DNA of 14,472 nt from CANLBN01 sp047634655 (GTDB lineage: Bacteria; Pseudomonadota; Gammaproteobacteria; Pseudomonadales; Cellvibrionaceae): the NCBI GenBank assembly GCA_047634655.1, contig JBLIHY010000057.1:1-14472 (forward strand), written 5' to 3'. Below, piece after piece: positions 1 through 7,573 of the stretch; positions within the stretch are counted from its first letter, which is position 1; each line of letters starts with the position of its first letter. Below the pieces are notes generated by a model. That model searched no databases. It worked only from the letters and a program-made list of their open reading frames with translations, and was not told the origin of the DNA. The position numbers and the translations under genes are program-made.

Positions 1-412
1 CCAGATCCACACCAAGTCTTCCGGTCTTATCCACGATATTCCATGAGTAAGGATTACCTAAGTCTCGCAGCCATTGGCGAGCTTCTTCCGCATTATCTTT
101 GTAGTTCAAGCCGACAATACGTATACCCTCTTTTGCCAATTTATTCAGGTACGGGTGTTCGACACGGCAGGAGACGCACCAGGTGCCCCAGATATTCACT
201 AAGGTTACTTCACCGAGCAGATCTTCGCGAGTAGTTATTTGAGTTTCATCATCCAAGCGCGTTAGTCTGAATTCTGGGAAAGGCTTGTCAATCAATGCAG
301 AAGGCAGGTCTTGAGGATTGTATTCTGAGGAGAGTCCCCACCAGAAAAAACCGGCTAGCGAAGCTAAAACAGCAAGAGGAATAAATAGTATTAAACGTCG
401 CATTTTGACCAT
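1..412 (-). CDS. dsbE: DsbE/CcmG thiol:disulfide interchange protein, 5' part (cut by left edge)
   Basis: Periplasmic membrane-anchored thioredoxin-like protein that reduces apocytochrome c cysteines before haem attachment. About 137 N-terminal residues are in the window. A hydrophobic anchor spans roughly residues 6-26, followed by a TlpA-type fold in which LVNIWGTWCVSCRVEHP carries the redox pair C79 and C82 (WCxxC). The frame then runs open to the window edge, just before the expected GVxGxPE loop. It is the last visible gene of the ccm operon, 26 bases after the ccmF stop. I chose ATG at 412; an in-frame ATG three codons later (403) is equally possible, because neither has a clear Shine-Dalgarno sequence. 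The family call is secure from the motif and the operon position. Confidence 0.93.
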   Translation of the reverse strand, partial: MVKMRRLILFIPLAVLASLAGFFWWGLSSEYNPQDLPSALIDKPFPEFRLTRLDDETQITTREDLLGEVTLVNIWGTWCVSCRVEHPYLNKLAKEGIRIVGLNYKDNAEEARQWLRDLGNPYSWNIVDKTGRLGVDL

Positions 413-438
413 TTTAGTAGATGAATACTCGTGGACTT

Positions 439-2433
439 TTATGAAATGGCTACGGTGTCACCAGTAGCCAGCTTCTTTTTCACGGTTTTTTTCAGGCGGT
501 AGCGCTTGTCACTGATGGCTAGAAATCCACCTAAAGCCATTAACAGTGAGCCAAACCAGATCCAGGTAACAAAGGGCTTATCGTGGATGCGAATGGCCCA
601 TGCTTTCTCCCCTGATTCACCGGCTTCGAGCGGCTCTCCCATGGCAACATACAAGTCGCCGAAGATACTGGAGTGAATATCCGCTTCGGTCATTACATCA
701 TTGGTAGAAAAATAACGGCGTTTTTCGGGTGTTAATTGCTCTACGTGGCGATCACCTTTGTAAATGTCGATGATACCTCGCTGAGCGGTGTAATTGGCTC
801 CGCGGACTTGCTGTATATCGACTAGATGGTAAAGGTTTCCACTGACATTAACCTCTTGGCCCACTTCCATACGCAGATCTCGTTGATCGCTGTAAATGGT
901 ATTCAGTCCAGCTCCCATAACGGTAAAAGCAATTCCTATATGAGCAGTGACCATGCCATAGTAGCTCCTATTTAGTTTGCTTAGTCCCGTCAGTAAACGA
1001 TCACTATTACGAAGCTTGTGAATAAGGTCTGCTACGGTTACGGAGATAACCCATGAACCTACGAAAACGGTAATCGCTGAGCTGATTTTGTAGGATTCAC
1101 CATAAAGTACAGGAAAAATCAGGGCGACTAATAGACTGATGAGAAGAGGGCTTCTGAGGATCTTCCATAATCTTTCCCGGGATGTTTTTTTCCATAACAT
1201 CAATGGCCCCACTGCCATGAATAGACACAGTACTACCGTTAAGGGAACAAAGAAAAAATTGAAGTACGGCGGGCCCACCGATATTTTTCCAAGGTTGAGT
1301 GCATCGGATATAAGAGGGTAGAGCGTACCTAACAATACCGTGGCCATAATGACCACCAGTAAAATATTGTTGATCAATAGGAAGGCTTCCCTCGATAGCC
1401 ACTGAAAGCTGGCGATACTTTTAACCACCGGGGCGCGAACTGCATAGAGGGCTAGGGAGCTACCCACGATCACTAGTAAAAATCCCAGGATAAATACTCC
1501 GCGTTCGGGATCATTAGCAAAGGCATGTACGGAAGTAAGTACGCCAGACCGCACCAGAAAAGTCCCCAGAAGGCTCAATGAGAAGGCGAAGATTGCCAGT
1601 AGAATAGTCCAACTTTTAAAGACGCCGCGCTTCTCAGTAACGGCCAGAGAGTGGATAAGAGCGGTACCAACTAGCCACGGCATAAAAGAGGCATTTTCCA
1701 CCGGATCCCAGAACCACCAGCCACCCCAGCCAAGTTCGTAGTAAGCCCACCAACTTCCCAGCGCAATCCCCATGGTTAGAAACGCCCAGGCTACTGTGGT
1801 CCAGGGGCGCGACCAGCGTGCCCAGGCACTGTCCAGGCGGCCCGATAACAATGCGGCAATGGCAAAGGCAAAGGCTACCGAGAAACCCACGTAGCCCATG
1901 TAGAGCATTGGCGGGTGGAATATCAGCCCTGGATCCTGCAGAAGTGGATTTAAATCACCACCTTCGCGTGGGGATATAGGTAAGAGTCGATCGAAAGGAT
2001 TGGATGTCAGCAGCATGAATAGCAGGAAGCCGACGGCGATTATCCCCATAACCGAAAGCACTAGGGCAACCATGTCTCTTGGCAGATTTCGGCTAAACAA
2101 ACTAACTGCAAATGCCCACCCGGCCAGGATTAGACCCCAGAGTAAAAGCGAGCCTTCGTGCCCCCCCCACACCGCGCTCACTTTATAGTACTCAGGTAAC
2201 AGACTATTGGAGTTATTGGCGACGTATTTAACTGAAAAATCATCCTGTAAAAACGCATAAGTAAGGCAAAAATAACTCATGAGGATAAATACAAAGCCGC
2301 CAGTTGCTAACGAGCGGCTTGTATCCATCAACAGCGCGTTCTTCCTATATACGCCAAACATAGGGACGACTGATAACAGCAGATAGAGGCACAGAGCAAT
2401 AATTAATGAAAAGTGGCCGAGTTCGGGAATCAT
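439..2433 (-). CDS. ccmF: CcmF, haem lyase subunit of cytochrome c maturation
   Basis: Large polytopic inner-membrane protein (664 residues; E. coli CcmF is 647) that takes haem from holo-CcmE and, with CcmH, joins it to apocytochrome c. The WWD haem-handling signature GGWWFWDPVENASFMPWL is at about residues 237-254. Candidate haem ligands are H173 (IFHPP), H261 (ALIHSLAV), H303 (TSVHAF) and H498 (VTAHIG), matching in context the P-His and transmembrane haem b histidines known in E. coli. The long soluble segment before the last membrane helix (about 510-625) is normal for the family. The ATG lies 3 bases after the ccmE stop, so the genes are probably translationally coupled. No lesion is seen. 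Confidence 0.97.
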   Translation of the reverse strand: MIPELGHFSLIIALCLYLLLSVVPMFGVYRKNALLMDTSRSLATGGFVFILMSYFCLTYAFLQDDFSVKYVANNSNSLLPEYYKVSAVWGGHEGSLLLWGLILAGWAFAVSLFSRNLPRDMVALVLSVMGIIAVGFLLFMLLTSNPFDRLLPISPREGGDLNPLLQDPGLIFHPPMLYMGYVGFSVAFAFAIAALLSGRLDSAWARWSRPWTTVAWAFLTMGIALGSWWAYYELGWGGWWFWDPVENASFMPWLVGTALIHSLAVTEKRGVFKSWTILLAIFAFSLSLLGTFLVRSGVLTSVHAFANDPERGVFILGFLLVIVGSSLALYAVRAPVVKSIASFQWLSREAFLLINNILLVVIMATVLLGTLYPLISDALNLGKISVGPPYFNFFFVPLTVVLCLFMAVGPLMLWKKTSRERLWKILRSPLLISLLVALIFPVLYGESYKISSAITVFVGSWVISVTVADLIHKLRNSDRLLTGLSKLNRSYYGMVTAHIGIAFTVMGAGLNTIYSDQRDLRMEVGQEVNVSGNLYHLVDIQQVRGANYTAQRGIIDIYKGDRHVEQLTPEKRRYFSTNDVMTEADIHSSIFGDLYVAMGEPLEAGESGEKAWAIRIHDKPFVTWIWFGSLLMALGGFLAISDKRYRLKKTVKKKLATGDTVAIS

Positions 2434-2436
2434 GAT

Positions 2437-2898
2437 TTAGCTTCTCAGCATTTCGCAGGTTTGTTCGTGATCACTACCCGCTTGCGCCATAGCTTCGGCG
2501 ACTTCAGGGGGCATGTAGTTTTCGTCGTGCTTGGCCAAGACTTCGGTGGCATTAAACTCGCCTTGAGAGCCTAGTCGCCCGTTAACGACAACCGCTTCGC
2601 CTTCCTCGAACAGGTCGGGGAGGATGCCGCTATAGTTAACTTGCAAATTCGCCAGACCATCGGTGATCAGAAAACTGACGCCAAGGTCTCTGGTAGAGCG
2701 CACAACTGAACCTGTCATCACGCAGCCTCCTGCACGAATTTTTTTATCAATGGGCACTTCCCCTGCGGCAAATTTGGCGGGTGGATAAAACAAATTAATG
2801 TTTTCCCTCAGAACATAGGCAATAAGTGATATGGCAATGCTTGAAAAAATCACCACAAATAGGGCTATGTAGGCTCGTTGTTTGCGTACTGGGTGCAT
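2437..2898 (-). CDS. ccmE: CcmE, periplasmic haem chaperone
   Basis: CcmE binds haem covalently in the periplasm and passes it to CcmF. The 153-residue protein starts with a basic stretch (MHPVRKQR) and one membrane anchor (about 9-29), followed by an OB-fold beta domain. The haem-binding motif is LAKHDENYMPPE, with H124 as the covalent attachment residue and Y128 as the axial-ligand candidate. Length, anchor and motif match the family. A further cysteine near the end (C147) and the short acidic tail are not diagnostic. It lies 14 bases after ccmD and 3 bases before ccmF, inside the ccm operon. Confidence 0.96.
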   Translation of the reverse strand: MHPVRKQRAYIALFVVIFSSIAISLIAYVLRENINLFYPPAKFAAGEVPIDKKIRAGGCVMTGSVVRSTRDLGVSFLITDGLANLQVNYSGILPDLFEEGEAVVVNGRLGSQGEFNATEVLAKHDENYMPPEVAEAMAQAGSDHEQTCEMLRS

Positions 2899-2912
2899 AT
2901 GAAATCTGCTGG

Positions 2913-3107
2913 TTATTTCCGAGAAGGCGCGGAACTAATACGTTGCCGACGCCTGAGTTGACCAGAAAGCTGACGTTTTTGCCGATGAGGAATCTGAATT
3001 AAGGCCGCAATAACAGCAATGGTAATGAAGTAAGAAGTCCAAACATAGACTCCATGTTCGCCCATCGCAAAAAACTCCATTGTGGATTCAAATTGAAAAT
3101 TTCCCAT
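2913..3107 (-). CDS. ccmD: CcmD, small membrane subunit of the haem exporter complex
   Basis: CcmD is a small single-span protein that stabilises CcmE in the CcmABC complex and is needed for release of holo-CcmE. The 64-residue product has the expected order: EFFAMGEHGVYVW near the N-terminus (E. coli has NEFFAMGGYAFFVW), one hydrophobic span (about 19-37), then a basic tail (HRQKRQLSGQLRRRQR). I kept the first ATG because it leaves the same number of residues before EFFAMG as in E. coli; the internal ATG at codon 10 is the alternative. A GAGAGAG stretch lies upstream but rather far from the start. The position between ccmC and ccmE supports the call. Confidence 0.92.
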   Translation of the reverse strand: MGNFQFESTMEFFAMGEHGVYVWTSYFITIAVIAALIQIPHRQKRQLSGQLRRRQRISSAPSRK

Positions 3108-3123
3108 AGTTGTATCGACTCTC

Positions 3124-3861
3124 TCATTTGCTAAACAGGCTTTCTACCCAGCGGGTTTTTTGTTCCCGCTGGAGGATCTCCGCACGGATCCAGTGTAACA
3201 GCAGAAAGCTGTAAAGGAGATAAAATCCGGCGATCATTACTAACAGAGGGTAAGCCATTGAAGCATCAATGCTCGACTCGCCGATCAACTTCAAAGTGGC
3301 TGGCTGATGTAAAGTAAACCACCAATCCACCGACTTGTAGATGATTGGAATATTGATCATTCCAGCCAGCCCTAATATAGCACTTGCCTTGTCGGCGATT
3401 CCCCGGCCTCGATAAGCGTTGTGAAGTGCTATAACGCCCAGATAGAGGAACATAAGAATTAGCATTGAAGTGATTCTGGCATCCCAAACCCACCAGGTTC
3501 CCCACGTCGGCTTCCCCCAGACTGCGCCGGTGACTAATGATACGAAGGTGAAAGCTGCGCCAATAGATGCAGCACTCCGCATTACCATATACGACAACTT
3601 CATCTTCCAGATGAGTCCGATGGCTCCAGCAAACGCCATGACGTAATATCCCGCCAATGCAAGGAAAGCCGAGGGAACATGAATATAAATAATGCGATAG
3701 CTATTGCCTTGCTTGCTGTCCATCGGCGCAAAGCCGAGACCCCAAGCAGTACCTATTAACAGTACAAGCAGTGCCAATAGGCCTAGCCAGGGCATCCAGC
3801 TACTGGTCTTCTCATAAAACCAGCGAGGGGACCCCAAACGATGAAACCACTGCCAATTCAA
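3124..3861 (-). CDS. ccmC: CcmC, haem-handling protein that loads CcmE
   Basis: Six-span inner-membrane protein of the WWD superfamily that presents haem to CcmE. It has 245 residues, the same as E. coli. The tryptophan-rich signature GTWWVWDARITS is at about 121-132, flanked by the two haem-ligand histidines in family context, H61 (YIHVPSAF) and H185 (LHQPATL). The start is TTG: no in-frame ATG fits, and AGAGGT lies about eight bases upstream, between the ccmB stop and this TTG. It follows ccmB by 15 bases and precedes ccmD by 16. Confidence 0.96.
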   Translation of the reverse strand: MNWQWFHRLGSPRWFYEKTSSWMPWLGLLALLVLLIGTAWGLGFAPMDSKQGNSYRIIYIHVPSAFLALAGYYVMAFAGAIGLIWKMKLSYMVMRSAASIGAAFTFVSLVTGAVWGKPTWGTWWVWDARITSMLILMFLYLGVIALHNAYRGRGIADKASAILGLAGMINIPIIYKSVDWWFTLHQPATLKLIGESSIDASMAYPLLVMIAGFYLLYSFLLLHWIRAEILQREQKTRWVESLFSK

Positions 3862-3876
3862 AATTCTACCTCTGTT

Positions 3877-4572
3877 CTAGGATTCAATCGATACTTGTAG
3901 CATGCCGGCGACCGCCAGGGGCGCCAGTACTAAAGAGCCTGCACAAAAAGCTCCCAGCACCGCTAGAGGAATGCCAATAGGAAAGCCTTCTATCGCCATT
4001 CTTACGGCACTGGTACCAAAAATGAGCACGGGCACATAAAAAGGCAGAGTAATTAACGTGAGCAACAGTCCTCCCCTGCGCAGCGAAACGGTCAAGGCGG
4101 CGCCGATGGACCCCAGTAAGCTGAGGGTGGCTGTGCCGATAAAAAACGTTAGAATCAGGGGTAAGTAACCTTCTGTGGGCAAAGACAACATTAAGCCCAG
4201 AACGGGTGCCGCTAATGTCAGAGGCAAGCCTGTGGTCAACCAGTGAGCTAATACTTTGGCAATGATCATAAAATAAGAAGACTGAGGGCTGAGAATTAAC
4301 TGTTCGAGGGTGCCATCTTCGTAGTCACTGCGAAACAGGCCGTCTAGTGATAATAGAGTAGCCAATAGTGCGAGAGTCCATAACAAACCGGGAGCGAAAA
4401 AGGATAAATTTTCAGCTTCCGGAGAAATTCCGAGTGGCATTATAGTCACCACCATTAGGAAGAAGAATACGGGATTCCACAAATCACCGGGCTGGCGGAA
4501 GCTAACGGTTAAATCTCGTCTAAGCACTGCAAAGAAACTCTGTCTTAGACTTGAACGCTTAGCGTCAGGCAT
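3877..4572 (-). CDS. ccmB: CcmB, membrane subunit of the CcmAB transporter
   Basis: Integral membrane partner of the CcmA ATPase; ATP hydrolysis by CcmAB releases haem-loaded CcmE from CcmC/CcmD. With the start at ATG 4570-4572 the protein has 231 residues (E. coli 220), about six hydrophobic spans, and the family stretches DYEDGTLEQLILSP and LRRGGLLL-PFYVPVLIFG. The frame is open 16 codons further upstream to an ATG at 4620, but that extension (MNICLLGHVQ...) is read entirely inside ccmA and has no family counterpart, so I prefer the shorter form. Its ATG overlaps the ccmA stop by 8 bases (ATGCCTGA), a typical coupled arrangement. Confidence 0.94.
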   Translation of the reverse strand: MPDAKRSSLRQSFFAVLRRDLTVSFRQPGDLWNPVFFFLMVVTIMPLGISPEAENLSFFAPGLLWTLALLATLLSLDGLFRSDYEDGTLEQLILSPQSSYFMIIAKVLAHWLTTGLPLTLAAPVLGLMLSLPTEGYLPLILTFFIGTATLSLLGSIGAALTVSLRRGGLLLTLITLPFYVPVLIFGTSAVRMAIEGFPIGIPLAVLGAFCAGSLVLAPLAVAGMLQVSIES

Positions 4573-5233
4573 CGGCGTGACCCGCTTGCATTGAACGTGT
4601 CCCAGTAGGCAAATATTCAACCAGACTAAGTCGATGTACTTCCTTTAAAGAGGATGCTTGGTGGGTGGTGAAGATAACAGAGCCACCAGCGCGAGTATGC
4701 TTGAGCAAGAGTGTTTCCAGATTGGCGACGCCTTGTTGGTCAATTGCCGTGAAAGGCTCATCGAGAATCCACAAGTTTGCGCTGCTCAAATGTAGGCGAG
4801 CGAGTGCGATTCGGCGCAGTTGTCCGGCCGATAAACGATATCCAGGCACATCCTCGTAACCGTAAAGGCCGACTTTTTCCAAAGCCTGGTCAATATTTTC
4901 AATCGATAATGTCTGATGCAAGCTGGACAAAAACCGCAGGTTCTCTCGAGGCGTCAGATTTTTTTTTATACCTGGGAGATGACCCAGAAACAGCAGGTTA
5001 AACAAAAACTCATATCGGTTTTTGTCGATCGGGGAGCCGCGCCATAAGATCTGACCGGTGATGTCGGGAAATAGAGAAACCAACGCTCTCAGAAGAGTGG
5101 TTTTGCCACAACCATTCGGGCCCTCGATCTGCATCAAGCTCCCTTCGTCGACAGTAAAGTCGAGGTCCTGAAACAAGATGCGACCATCGCGCTCACAGGC
5201 TAATTTGCGGCATTCCAATAAAGGGACGGACAA
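4565..5233 (-). CDS. ccmA: CcmA, ABC-type ATPase of cytochrome c maturation
   Basis: Cytoplasmic ATPase that powers release of holo-CcmE through CcmB and CcmC. In its 222 residues all ABC motifs are intact: Walker A GPNGCGKT (38-45), signature LSAGQ (134-138), Walker B LWILDEP (154-160) and the switch histidine H191 in TTHQAS. The short length and lack of further domains match CcmA. The start is TTG at 5231-5233: an in-frame TAA lies two codons upstream and no ATG occurs before residue 34, so a rare start is forced unless translation begins at another TTG at codon 6. No good Shine-Dalgarno is visible, hinting at weak initiation. It is the first gene of the ccm operon. Confidence 0.96.
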   Translation of the reverse strand: MSVPLLECRKLACERDGRILFQDLDFTVDEGSLMQIEGPNGCGKTTLLRALVSLFPDITGQILWRGSPIDKNRYEFLFNLLFLGHLPGIKKNLTPRENLRFLSSLHQTLSIENIDQALEKVGLYGYEDVPGYRLSAGQLRRIALARLHLSSANLWILDEPFTAIDQQGVANLETLLLKHTRAGGSVIFTTHQASSLKEVHRLSLVEYLPTGTRSMQAGHADA

Positions 5234-5271
5234 GATTTATTTAACACCATGTTTTTAGTTTAGGATGAACG

Positions 5272-5277
5272 ATTATA
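5272..5277 (-). promoter_or_regulatory. Probable -10 box of the ccm operon promoter
   Basis: On the minus strand these six bases read TATAAT, a perfect sigma-70 -10 hexamer, about 39 bases before the TTG start of ccmA. The hexamer 17 bases upstream (GGTATT) is a poor -35 box, so the promoter would be weak or activator-dependent. It is the only strong candidate before the operon. No transcript data. Confidence 0.45.
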
Positions 5278-5391
5278 AAGTGTCTGAGAAAATAAATACC
5301 ATTGCTATGAACAACATTAAGTATTAGCTTGTAAGGTGAAATCCCAACTCGCGGACTAAAGACTGATTTTCAACGCCGCTTGTGTGTACAG

Positions 5392-5476
5392 GATAGTGAG
5401 CGTTATCCGAGTTTTTCCGCTTGCAACGAAACCTTGCAACTAAAATAAGTAAAGTTAAACAAATCCGCTCACTATC
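5392..5476. repeat. Separated inverted repeat GATAGTGAGCG / CGCTCACTATC
   Basis: Perfect 11-base inverted arms at 5392-5402 and 5466-5476, separated by 63 bases. The left arm also lies in a compact local dyad, GGATA-N8-TATCC (5391-5408). Two mirror-image copies this far apart are more like paired protein-binding sites (looping or divergent promoter control) than an RNA hairpin, though a hairpin cannot be excluded. Confidence 0.6.
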
Positions 5477-5683
5477 TTGACCACGCGCCCATGTGCGTCG
5501 CAGATATCGATGACCGCTGGTTTCCAGCCGTTGTAGTTTAGTAAGTTATTTGACGCGATCCGCGCAGCAGAGAATTGTTCCAGCAATCTACTCTAGGTAA
5601 TGTACAATGTAGCGCGACGGAAAAACGGTCGCTTTACACCAGCGCTGGCGAAATTGTTTTTTTAGTCATTTAAGGTAAAGAAA

Positions 5684-6862
5684 TTGAGAGCAAAAACAAC
5701 ACGACTAGCCCTCTTGATTATTAGCGCGGTATCACCATCGGTCCTTGCTCAGGATCCGGGAGTGATTACAGCTGGACGCTTTGACCTTATTCCAAGATTG
5801 ACCGTCGAGTACTTTCACGACAGTAATCTTTATCTCGCAGAACAAAATGTAGTGTCTACGGACATACTGGCATTTTCTCCTTCACTACAAATCCTCTTTG
5901 ACGATCAGATACACCCGATTTCGCTTACCTATACTTTGCAAGATGCAACGCACGCTTCGCGGGAGACGGAAGATTATACGGATGAGCTCATTGATATAAC
6001 AGCAGCTCTATTCCCAGATGAGTTACACCGTGTGGATTTCAGTTTGAGTTTAGAAAAGTCTCACGATGAACGGGGAGAAGACTCTATATCCGGTATCCCA
6101 GATAATCTGGATGAGTCGAGCGGCCTGGATGAATACGACTCCAATACCGCAGAATTGACGTATAGTGGCGAATTTATCGGCTCTATACTTGGAGTGCAGC
6201 TAAATCTGCGAGAGCAGGAGCGTCGCTATACAACTAACCTTAAAGAGACGGGAGAGTTTGATTTAGATGAGTCTGGGCGCAACATCCTGTTATATTGGAA
6301 TGTTGCGCCAACGGTCCAATTGATACTCAATCGGATGTACACGGAATCCCGCTATCCTAGTGGTGATGGTTCTGACGAAACGATCCGATCGATAGGGCTA
6401 GGTTATCAACCGTATTCCTTTCTAGCTTTGGATGTGGAACTGGGACAAACTGAAACGGAACAGCTTTCCGGTACAGCCTCCAAAGAAGATTCCTGGGATA
6501 TTGTGTTCGTCTGGCTACCGCTTAGTTACTCTTCAGTAACCGTTAGTAGTACAAATACCGTCGAAGAGTCGCTGGGGGGTGAAGTAGGTGGTATCGTCGT
6601 CTCTCAGGCCAATGGTATTTCCTGGTCTCATTTGTGGACAGATGATTTCCGCACCACCTTTGATGTCAGTAATACTGCAGAGGACCATTCACCCAGTCGC
6701 AAGGATGATGTTACTAACTATGGTGCAGAGTTCAGCTATCAGTTCCGGCGATGGTTAGCCTTATCGCTATTTTTACAAAACGAGGAACGCACCTCCAGCG
6801 GTAATAATGTCGAACAATACCAACAAGACATTTACGGTCTGCGTGTTGTAATGACGCTCTAA
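5684..6862 (+). CDS. Outer-membrane beta-barrel protein of exopolysaccharide export (BBP2-like)
   Basis: Predicted secreted outer-membrane barrel of 392 residues. A signal peptide is clear: MRAKTTR, a hydrophobic stretch, then SVLA with cleavage after A22 before QDPG. The rest is a run of alternating-hydrophobicity strands with acidic or Asn/Gly/Ser-rich turns, with no globular enzyme motif. The start segment RLTVEYFHDSNLYL and overall pattern resemble the putative beta-barrel porin 2 group found beside EPS genes (VpsM, EpsL, WzpX type). The start is TTG, supported by AAGG nine bases upstream and by the signal peptide beginning at once. It is the first gene of the EPS operon, 28 bases before the OPX gene. 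Inferred role: the outer-membrane pore for the polysaccharide. The family is inferred by eye; a non-export barrel cannot be ruled out. Confidence 0.8.
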   Translation: MRAKTTRLALLIISAVSPSVLAQDPGVITAGRFDLIPRLTVEYFHDSNLYLAEQNVVSTDILAFSPSLQILFDDQIHPISLTYTLQDATHASRETEDYTDELIDITAALFPDELHRVDFSLSLEKSHDERGEDSISGIPDNLDESSGLDEYDSNTAELTYSGEFIGSILGVQLNLREQERRYTTNLKETGEFDLDESGRNILLYWNVAPTVQLILNRMYTESRYPSGDGSDETIRSIGLGYQPYSFLALDVELGQTETEQLSGTASKEDSWDIVFVWLPLSYSSVTVSSTNTVEESLGGEVGGIVVSQANGISWSHLWTDDFRTTFDVSNTAEDHSPSRKDDVTNYGAEFSYQFRRWLALSLFLQNEERTSSGNNVEQYQQDIYGLRVVMTL

Positions 6863-6890
6863 TCCTGTCAACAAATATAAATATTTTCAT

Positions 6891-7538
6891 ATGTTTCTTA
6901 GCGCCATCAGATTTTCGTTACTCGACAGCTTAATCCTGTTGTCGCTGCTCATTTCTCTAACAGCTTGTGCTCAAAATGAGTCATCGGCAGTTCTTGCTTT
7001 GGAAAATGGTGCCTCATCCAGGGAACCCTCGTTCAATCTCACACGGAGTGACGCCTTATCTAACGAGTCGGATACTCCGCAGAATTATACGCTGATTCCC
7101 GGTGATATTATCCAAATCACCGTTTTAGAGGAAGCTTCTTTAACGCTATCAACTCAGCTTGATGAGGGCGGGTCTGTCACCTATCCTTACTTGGGGCGTC
7201 TAAACGTCGAAGGTATGACTCTGGGAGAGGTTCGAGAACTAATCACTTTCGGACTTGATGGCGACTACTTGTTGGACCCGAATGTGCATATCACAATGGA
7301 AACTTACCGCGACTTCTACATTAGTGGTGAGATTGCAGATCCGGGTAATTTCCCTTATCGTCCAGGCCTGACTTTGAACAAGGCGATCGCCCTGGGGGGA
7401 GGCTTTACAGAACGGGCTGCGAGGACAAAAATCGCCGTCACCTCGGAAGACCAGGATCAAGCCGACAGGGTGATTGTAGACCTGGATTACATGATCCAGC
7501 CAGGCGATGTCATCACGGTTCCTCGTCGTTTCTTCTAA
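6891..7538 (+). CDS. Short Wza/OPX-family polysaccharide export lipoprotein
   Basis: Periplasmic lipoprotein of the polysaccharide export family, 215 residues. The N-terminal signal ends in lipobox LTAC, making C26 the lipidated cysteine. The export (PES) domain begins at YTLIPGDIIQITV (66-78) and includes VTYPYLGRLNVEGMTLGEV (96-114). One SLBB-like domain follows (about 141-200, DFYISGEIADPGNFPYRPG, ALGGGFTERAART). The protein stops right after PGDVITVPRRFF. E. coli Wza (379 residues) has more SLBB repeats and a C-terminal amphipathic helix that crosses the outer membrane; both are missing here, so another protein must make the pore. The barrel gene just upstream is the obvious partner. The ATG has no clear Shine-Dalgarno, so coupling to the upstream gene is possible. 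Confidence 0.9.
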   Translation: MFLSAIRFSLLDSLILLSLLISLTACAQNESSAVLALENGASSREPSFNLTRSDALSNESDTPQNYTLIPGDIIQITVLEEASLTLSTQLDEGGSVTYPYLGRLNVEGMTLGEVRELITFGLDGDYLLDPNVHITMETYRDFYISGEIADPGNFPYRPGLTLNKAIALGGGFTERAARTKIAVTSEDQDQADRVIVDLDYMIQPGDVITVPRRFF

Positions 7539-7573
7539 CCATTTTAACTTCCAAGCTTTCACTTAGGTCAACT

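Larger units (their letters stand above)
5234..5683. promoter_or_regulatory. Divergent intergenic control region between ccmA and the EPS operon
   Basis: These 450 bases carry no gene I can support and must hold promoters for both directions. For the plus strand, candidates are TTGACG at 5550-5555 (5/6 to the -35 consensus, but only a weak -10 after it) and TACAAT at 5603-5608 (good -10, no fitting -35). Symmetric elements include an 11-base inverted pair (5392-5402 and 5466-5476), GCGAC-N9-GTCGC at 5614-5632 and the perfect palindrome CCAGCGCTGG at 5639-5648, 35 bases before the EPS start. AAGG at 5672-5675 is the ribosome binding site of the first EPS gene. The regulators are unknown. Confidence 0.5.

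Noticed and set aside
4573..4620. N-terminal extension of CcmB to an upstream ATG
   Set aside because: The extra 16 residues lie wholly inside ccmA and do not resemble CcmB N-termini; the ATG overlapping the ccmA stop gives the normal length.
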